Source: Oehlia diaphana
Lineage: Eukaryota > Glomeromycota > Glomeromycetes > Glomerales > Glomeraceae
Assembly: GCA_003833135.1 (NCBI GenBank)
Contig: QZLH01000404.1
Location: 82,749-94,140 of the forward strand
Direction of reading: 5' to 3'
Length of the DNA stretch: 11,392 nt
Shown here in pieces: positions 1 through 7,900 of the stretch. How positions within the stretch are numbered: the first letter of the stretch is position 1; each line of letters starts with the position of its first letter. The translations under genes were made by a program, and so were the position numbers. Below the pieces are notes generated by a model that did no database searches, was not told the DNA's origin, and saw only the letters and a list, made by a program, of their open reading frames with translations.

Positions 1-119
1 TAGATTTATGTAAATACAATTATAGTAAACTGCAATACAAATAGTAAATTCAGTGACCAAATCGTATAAATTTCGTGATAAAATCAGTGATCAAATCATG
101 TAAATTCCATATAAATCCC

Positions 120-168
120 GTGCAAATTCCGTATCCAAACCATATTTTTAGTGATACGGAATTGTGCA
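120..168. repeat. Imperfect inverted repeat (hairpin)
   Basis: The arms at about 120-135 and 153-168 share an 11-bp perfect inverted core (AATTCCGTATC) with partly matching flanks around a short AT-rich loop. The surrounding 1-250 contains several further GTATCC or CGTAT words, which suggests a degenerate repeat or transposon remnant. No family can be named. Otherwise 1-383 shows no supportable gene. Confidence 0.4.
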
Positions 169-383
169 TTTTTCCGTATCCTATTAAGATACGTTATTTC
201 TAAGGAAAAAAAATCGTATGAAAACTTTATAAAAAACGTATCCAATTTTTTTACAAGGAGTTACAACTTTGTTTTACTCAAGGAAATAATATTATTAGGT
301 ATGATAATTCATTTATTATTAATTAATCATCTTCTGATTGCGTTAACATTAACTAATTTGTATTTATTAAATTGTATTATAGG

Positions 384-614
384 GAGAATGGTTTACAAAT
401 TGCATCAAAAGAATTTGATGAACTAGAAAAAATAGTCCTATTAGAATTTTTTGATATTGATGAAAAAATACTTATTATAGGCAAATGCCCGTAAGACGAG
501 GCAAAGTTTATAATTTGGGATTTATATAATATCAGTAAATATGAAATAGTGGAGTTAGATGATTCTTTAATAAGTACTAAAAAGGATATTAGAACTCGCC
601 TACTGCTTTTTTAA
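384..614 (+). pseudogene. Decayed coding fragment with in-frame stop
   Basis: From an acceptor-like TATTATAG ending near 382, a frame starting at 384 reads as acidic, normally composed protein (starting ENGLQIASKEFDELEK) for 36 codons. It meets a TAA at 492-494, continues in the same frame with a plausible segment (DEAKFIIWDLYNISKYEIVE), and stops at 612-614. The composition is unlike translated AT-rich noise. The FIIWDLYN segment loosely recalls beta-propeller-like proteins I associate with Rhizophagus, but I cannot assign a family. There is no start codon, so it is best read as one exon of a dead gene or a gene fragment. It could also be chance. Confidence 0.45.
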
Positions 615-764
615 TTTTTATGATAATTATTTGCAAATGGCTTAAAATACTTAGTAATCATCTACTTCAAAACATCCATCACTTTGTCTAATCGCTTTTT
701 CAGCATTGGCCTTTGTAGATATATAAAAACGCCGAAACGTTTTTTTTTTTGACCTAAAATATAT

Positions 765-797
765 CGGGTCAGGTCATGAACTTGATGACTCGACCCG
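765..797. repeat. 33-bp imperfect palindrome
   Basis: The arms begin CGGGTC and end GACCCG, and the pairing continues inward through GTCAT/ATGAC with few mismatches. This is a GC-richer island in AT-rich DNA and could be a terminal piece of a small transposon or a cruciform-forming site. The word GGTCAGGTCATG resembles sequence near 10495-10520, so both may derive from related repeats. Confidence 0.45.
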
Positions 798-882
798 TTC
801 GGAGCTCACTCTGTATTTTAAGAAAAAAATATATGGTTTTCTTTTTTTTTCTCGTCCCATGCGAAAAATTAGAGATATGTGA

Positions 883-890
883 TCACGTGA
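883..890. promoter_or_regulatory. TCACGTGA box (copy 1)
   Basis: A perfect 8-bp palindrome with an E-box core CACGTG, a class of site bound by bHLH proteins such as Pho4- or Cbf1-type factors in other fungi. It is one of four identical copies in the window. No gene starts immediately downstream, so a regulatory role here is uncertain. Confidence 0.3.
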
Positions 891-1030
891 TTTTAATTAT
901 ATATTTATGCATTTTAAATAACTTGTAAAGTAACTAAGTTTAAATATAATGTATTAAGAAAATTTTATCTAATATATGATTTTACTACGCAACAATATAA
1001 TGTCAGCGGATTTGTTCACTTTGCGTTAAT

Positions 1031-1057
1031 TGAATGACGTGAATGACGTGAATGACG
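1031..1057. repeat. Triple 9-bp tandem repeat, TGAATGACG
   Basis: Three perfect head-to-tail copies at 1031-1039, 1040-1048 and 1049-1057. The sequence over 1036-1059 contains TGACGT cores, the half-site typical of bZIP (CRE/ATF) factors. It could be a bZIP-binding cluster or a chance microsatellite; it lies about 930 bp upstream of the kinase start. Confidence 0.55.
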
Positions 1058-1560
1058 TTCATTATTTTCATCACCCAAATCCGGTTTGTAATATCATAAA
1101 ATCACTTGATAGACTATCACTTGACAGTAAAAATCTACATTTGCGAAACTTAAATTATTCAATGTAAAATAGACGCAAAAAAAAAAAAACATTTCTCACC
1201 TGCATAGTATTTTTTAATGTGTATTATTAGAAAGTAAGTATGCTTTAATAAACAAAAAGTAAAATAAAAATTTATATAGTTATAATAGCTATGAATATTT
1301 ATAATAATATTTAAATTTTTTTTAATAATAATTCTTATAAAATTATCCATTTTCTGCATTTTTCAATACATATTATTAATACACATTTATCCTGCTGTAC
1401 ATAATATAGGAACTTTATATTCAAACGAATTGTAAGCATATGTACAAAGCAACAGATATTATCGGCATTGCTAAGGATAATATTTATTGTATTTTGGCTT
1501 AAAAGAACTATTTATCAAATTTATCAAATTATTGTATAATAAAACCAAATAAAATTTTTA

Positions 1561-1987
1561 ATATTCGTCCCAGGTTGACTACCTCAACGTACACTACAAA
1601 AATGTCACGAAACGGCCGGCATTAAGAAATTAACTATGTGACAAATAATGTGTGACAAATAGGATTTCACGCCTCGAAAAAATTCTCTGTCCCCCATGAA
1701 AAATAGAAGAAAAATAGAAACAAGGAAGGGTGTGAGTGATAAATACAGTCACGTGATTTTTCGTGGCTTTTTTTTCAGGTTACGCTGGGAAAATCTTCCG
1801 GTTCTACTGCGCCATACTTAATAATTCGTGTAACAAAGTATATCCGCCGAGATGATTGAGATGATTGACACATTGCTGTGATTATGCAGTGGTTGTGATC
1901 AACATAATAAATAATAAATAAAATAAAAAGAAAAAATAAAAGATATTTACTTTATCTTTTTCAATTAAAGAAAATTTTAATATAGTA
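1561..1987 (+). promoter_or_regulatory. Probable promoter and 5' leader of the kinase gene
   Basis: Base composition shifts here from AT-rich noise to more complex sequence, then becomes A-rich with a pyrimidine stretch (CTTTATCTTTTTC, about 1951-1963) just before ATG 1988, a common layout upstream of fungal start codons. Visible elements are a duplicated TGTGACAAATA word (about 1638-1664), the TCACGTGA box at 1749-1756, a TTTTTTTTCAGG tract after it, and a direct repeat GAGATGATT near 1850-1867. No clear TATA box or transcription start can be assigned. Confidence 0.4.
1749..1756. promoter_or_regulatory. TCACGTGA box (copy 2, kinase promoter)
   Basis: An E-box palindrome 232 bp upstream of ATG 1988. 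Its position makes it the best candidate among the four copies for a real transcription-factor site (bHLH type by analogy with other fungi). Confidence 0.4.
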
Positions 1988-4900
1988 ATGAGTCAATATA
2001 TTGGTAAAGGTAAAGCATATAGGATAAATACATAATATAAATTAGAATTATTCAAAATTTTTAAAACAAATTTGCAATATAACAAAACTAGTTTCCAGTA
2101 ATATTGAAGGATTTGAAGAAAGTGGCACTAGAGAATTTGAAAGAAGTAGTATTGAGGAATTTGAAGGAATTGGTACCAAGGAACCTAAAAGTATTAATTT
2201 TTATTTATAAACAATTCAAATACTATCTATAATTATGCCTTATATAATATGAAAAATAATAAAGTACTAATATAAAAATTATATTAAATATTTAGCTCGT
2301 AAGTTAATATAATTGAATAATAATGATTTTATTTTATTCCATATAACTAAATAATTTATTTAATGATAAATAATACTATAGTTGGTAAGTTATCAAATTA
2401 TTTAAATCCTTAATTTTTCCACTTTATTTATTTACAATAACTAAATTCTTTATTTAAATAATATATATATATCTATACATAACTATTTAATAATTAATTA
2501 TGTTACAGATGGTAAGTTACAATATATATATTATATTTATTTGTTTAATATTTTGCATACTAATTCAACTGATTATATTCTTAATTTAAATAACTAGATT
2601 GTAAGTAATATATATAATTTACAGTAAATACTTTCATATTATATTTTATATTTAACTAATTAATAATTAATAATACTATAGGGTGTAAGTTATATGGCAT
2701 TTATATTTCTATCAATTATAAAAATTTAAACCAACTAATTATTTCTTTATTTAAAAAATTATTTTGTAATTTACTTTAGTTGGTAAATCATAAGTTATTT
2801 ATTTAATTCTATTATTTAATACTTATAATAATATTTACATATAATTTAAATTAACTATTTTCTTTATTTAAAAAAAACTATCAAATAATATAGGGAGTAA
2901 GTTATTTATTTAATTCTCTTATTACTTATTTTATAATATTTAGAATTTTTCTAACTATCACTGGAGGTGATGATCACCGGTGACTGAAATTATGACAATC
3001 GACCAGCATTAAAAAATATAGTGCCGGTAAAAATTGATAATTCTGGCCAACGGTGATGATCACCCCGGTGATTTGAAGTAAAAACCTAATATTTAATATA
3101 ATTTAAACTAACTAATTTCTTTATTTAAAAAAATTATTAAATAATATAGGGAGTAAGTTATTTACTTAATTTTATTATTACTTATTTATAATATTAATAT
3201 ATATTTAAACTAACTGATTTCTTTATTTAATAGATCGTAAGTTATAAGTTATTTATTTAATCCTATTATTACTTATTTACATAATATTTGCATATAATTT
3301 AAACTAACTTATTTCTTTATTGAAAAATTATTAAATAATATAGAGAGTAAGTTGTCTATTTAATTCTATTATTACTTATTTAATTTATATATTATTTACA
3401 TATAATTTAAATTATTAAATAATATAGGAAGTAAGTTGTTTATTAAATTTTATTATTACTTATTCATATATAATTTAAACTAACTAATCTCTTTATTTAA
3501 TAGATCGTAAGTTAATTCTATTGTTACTTATTTATTTAATATTTGTATATAATTTAAATTAACTAATTTCTTTATTTAAAAAATTATTAAATAATATAGG
3601 GGGTAAGTTGTTTATTTAATTCTATTATTACTTATTTATAATATTTACATATAATTTAAACTAACTAATTTCTTTATTTAATAGATTGTAAGTTATAAGT
3701 TATTTATTTAATTCTATTATTTATTGTTATAATATTTACATATAATTTAAACTAACTAATTCCTATATTTAATAGATCGTAAGTTATAAGTTATTTATTT
3801 ATTCCTATTATTTATATTTATATAATATTTCCATATAATTTAAACTAACTGATTTTTTTATTTAAAAGTAATCAAATAAAATAGGATGTAAGTTATTTGT
3901 TTAATTCTATTATTACTTATTTATATAATTTTTATGTATAATTTAAACTAACTAATTTCTTTATTGTATAGGTCGTAAGTTATAAGTTATTTATTGTTAT
4001 TTATTTATATAATATTTACATGTAATTAAACTAACTAATTTCTTTATTTAAAAAATTATTAAATAATTTAGGGAGTAAGTTATTTACTTAATTTTATTAT
4101 TACTTATTTATATTAATATTTACATATAATTTAAAGCTAACTAATTTGTTTATTTAAAAATTATTTTAATTATTTTGTAATTTATTTTAGTTGGTAAGTT
4201 ATTTATTTAATTCTATTATTACTTATTTATCATAATATCTACATATAATTTAAACTAACTAATTTCTTTATTTAAAAAAATATTAAATAATATAGCGAGT
4301 AAGTTATTTTTTATTACTCTTTTGTATAATATTTACATATAATTTAAACTAACTAATTTCTTTATTTAATAGATTGTAAGTTATAAGTTATATATTTAAA
4401 TCTATTATTAGTTATTTATAATAATATTTACATATAATTTAAACTAACTAATTTCTTTATTTAATAGGCCGTAAGTTATTAGTTATTTATTATTTAATTC
4501 TATTATTACTTATTTATATAATATTTACATATAATTTAAACTAACTAATAAATAATATAGGAGGTAAGCTATTTATTTAGTTATATTTTTACTTATTTAT
4601 ATAATATTTGCATATAATTTAAACTAACTAATTTCTTTATTTAAAATTATTATAGTGGGTAAGTTATTTATTTAATTCTATTATTACTTATCTATATAAA
4701 ATTTATACTGTATAAATTTAAACTAACTAATTTCTTCATGTAATAGATCGTAAGTTATAAGTTTTTTATTTAATTCTATTATTACTTATTCATATTATAT
4801 TACATATAATTTAAACTAATTAATTTCTTTATTTAAAAATTATTTTATAATTTGTTTTAGTTGGTAAGTCATAAGTACTATTTAATTCTATTATTATTAC

Positions 4901-7900
4901 TTATTCATATGATATTTATATATAATTTAAACTAACCAATAAATAATATAGGAAGTAAGTTATTTAATTCCATTATTACTTATTATGTAATATCTATATA
5001 TATAATATAAACTAACTAATTTCTTTATTTAAAAAATTATTTTGTAATTTAATTTAGTTGGCAAGTATAAGTTATTTATTTAAATCTATCATTACTTATA
5101 TATATAATACTTATATAATTTAAACTAACTAATTTCTTTATTTTAAAATAATATTAAATAATATAGCGAGTAAGTTATTTATTATTACTTTTTGTATAAT
5201 ATTTATATATAATTTGAATTTATTCATTTTTTTATTTTAAAAATTATTAGATAATATAGGGTGTAAGTTATTTATTTAATTTTATTGTTACTTATTTATA
5301 ATAATTACATATAATTTTATACTTTAAACTAACTAATTTCTTTATTTAAAAAATTGTTAAATAATACAGGGTGTAAGTTATTTATTTAGCTTTATTATTA
5401 CTTATTTATATAATAATTTAAACTAACTAATCTCTTTATTTAAAAAATTATTAAATGATATAGGGAGTAAATATTTATTTAATTCTATTTATTACTTATT
5501 TATAATAATTTAAACTAACTAATTCTTTATTTAATAGATTGTAAGTTATAAGTTATTTACATAATTCTATTATTACTTTATTTATGCAATATTTACATAC
5601 AATTTAAACTCTTTATTTAAAAAATTATTAAATAATATAGGGTGTAAGTTATTTATTTACTTCCATTATTACTTATTTATCATATATAATTTAAACTGAC
5701 AAATTTCATTATTTAATAGATCGTAAGTTATAAGTTATTTACTTAATTATTTATTTCTATTATTTATAAATATTGAGTATGGCTAAATATCACCACTGGT
5801 GATTGCAACCTTACCAGAATTAGAGTAGAATTTGGGCAGAATTAAAAATGTCATGAAACTCTGTCCATTAATATTTGCTAATACTGGTATGGTGAAAATC
5901 ACCTGTGATGAGATTTAGCAATGCCCTATAATATTTACATGTAATTTAAACTAACTAATTTCTTTATTTGAAAAATTATTAAATAATAATATAGGGTGTA
6001 AGTTATTTATTTAATTCTATTATTACTTATTTATAATATTTACATAAAATCTAAACTAATTTCTTTATTTAAAATTATTTTGTAATTTATTTTAGTTGGT
6101 AAGTAGTTATAGATAATACTATTAATACTTATTTATATATAATTTACATATAATTTGAACTAACTAATTTCTTTATTTAAAATTATTTAATTTATTTTAG
6201 TTGGTAAGTTATAAGTTATTTATTTGATTCTATTATTTATTATTTATATAATATTTATATAATTTGAACTAGTAACTAATTTTTTTATTTAAAAATTATT
6301 AAATAATGTAGGATGTAAGTTATTTATTTATTTTAGCTTATTTATATGATATCAATATATAATTTAATCTAACTAATTTCTCTGTTTAAAAATTTATTAA
6401 ATAATCGATATAGGGTGTAAGTTATTAATTTAATTCTATTATTACTTGTTTACTATATGATATTTACATATAATTTTAACTATCTAATTTCTTGATTTTA
6501 AAAAATTATTTTGTAATTTATTTTAGTTGGTAAGTCATAAGTTATTTATTTAATTCTATTATTATTACTTATTTATATAATATACATATAATTTAATCTT
6601 AATTTCTTTATTTAAAAAATTATTGAATAATATAGGAAGTAAGTACTTCATCATGATGTTGGACCAACTCTGAATAGCAATATTTAATAAGCATTAAAAT
6701 TTTATATTTATTAAGCAATAAATGCTTAATATATATTAAATAAGTACTAAATTATAATATTTATTAACCATTTAATTTTTACTAACATACCTTATACTTA
6801 ATAAGCACTAATAACAAATATTAATAATTACTTTGGCTAACATCATGATATTATTTATATTATATTTATATATAATTTAAACTAACTAATTTCTTTATTT
6901 AAAAAATTATTAAATAATATAGGATGTAAGTTATTTGTTTAATTCTATTACTATATATTATTTATGTATAATTTTAACTAACTAATTTCTTTATTTAAAA
7001 AATTATTTTGTAATTTATTTTAGATGGTAAGTTATAAGTTATTTATTTAATTCCATTATTATTATTTATATGTTATATATGTAATTTAATTTTATAATTT
7101 TATTATTACTTATTTATATTATATTTATATATAATTTAAACTAACTAATTTCTTTATTAAAAAATTAATTTTAGTTAGTAAGTCATAAGTTATTTATTTA
7201 ATTCTATTATTACTTATTTATATAATATTTATATATAATTTAAACTAACTTATTTGTTTATTTAAAAAATTATTTTGCGATTTATTTTAGTTGGCAAGTT
7301 ATAAGTTATTTATTTAATTCTATTATTATTTGTTTATATAATATTTATATATAATTTAATCTAACTAATTTCTTTATTTAAAAATTGTTAAATAATATAG
7401 GGTGTAAGCTATTTATTTAATTTTATTATTATTTGTTAATAATAGTATATATATACAATTTAATTTAACTAATTTCTTTATTTAAAAAATTATTAAATAA
7501 TATAGGGAGTAAGTTATTAATTTAATTCTATTATTACTTATTTATAATAATATTTATATATAATTTAGACTAACTAATTTCTTTATTTAATAGAACGTAA
7601 GTCATAAGTTATTTATTTAATTCAATTATTAATTATTTATATAATATCTAAACTAATTTAAAAAATTATTTATGATATAGCTTGTAAGGAATTTATATTT
7701 CTATTGTTATAAATTTTGCATTATATTTATTTGTCAACTGAATTTTTTTTTTAAAAAAAATATTTGTTACTTTAGTTGGTAAGTTGTAAATTATAAGTTA
7801 TTATATATATTTATCCAAAAACTAAGATTTATACTATATTAAATTCTTATTTAAATTTTAGAGTAAGTAATAATTCATTTTAGTGTAATTATAATACAAG

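Larger units (their letters stand above)
615..1560. other. Intergenic AT-rich region
   Basis: No coding region is supportable. The minus-strand open frame at 1159-1359 is low-complexity Ile/Tyr/Asn/Phe translation of AT-rich DNA. The stretch contains the inverted repeat at 765-797, a TCACGTGA box at 883-890, the 9-bp tandem repeat at 1031-1057, and poly-T or poly-A runs near 741-750 and 1178-1189. Confidence 0.6.
5995..7862 (+). other. Microexons 36-52, ending with a single-base exon
   Basis: 5995 GGT; 6096 TTG; 6201 TTG; 6312 GAT; 6414 GGT; 6527 TTG; 6636 GAA; 6923 GAT; 7024 ATG; 7175 TTA; 7291 TTG; 7401 GGT; 7506 GGA; 7594 AAC; 7681 CTT; 7776 TTG; 7862 A (1 nt). Donors are GTAAGT except GCAAGT after 7291, GTAAGC after 7401 and GTAAGG after 7681. 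The single A at 7862 sits between TTTTAG and GTAAGT. With the G of TTG 7776-7778 and the A at 7934 it forms GAA (Glu), which puts the kinase exon in frame. Leaving it out would give a TAG stop within ten codons. Confidence 0.55.

Noticed and set aside
151..426. 91-residue + strand open frame
   Set aside because: Low-complexity Leu/Ile/Asn-rich translation of AT-rich DNA without recognisable domain; it overlaps, in another frame, the start of the better-composed fragment at 384-614.
1159..1359. 66-residue minus-strand open frame
   Set aside because: Runs of Ile, Asn, Phe and Tyr from A/T tracts; no motif and no gene context.
2296..7778. Reading the array in phase 0 as the true protein
   Set aside because: It is open (Leu, Ile and Gly rich) but enters the kinase exon out of frame and stops. 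It would require a different acceptor at 2098 and gives no kinase.
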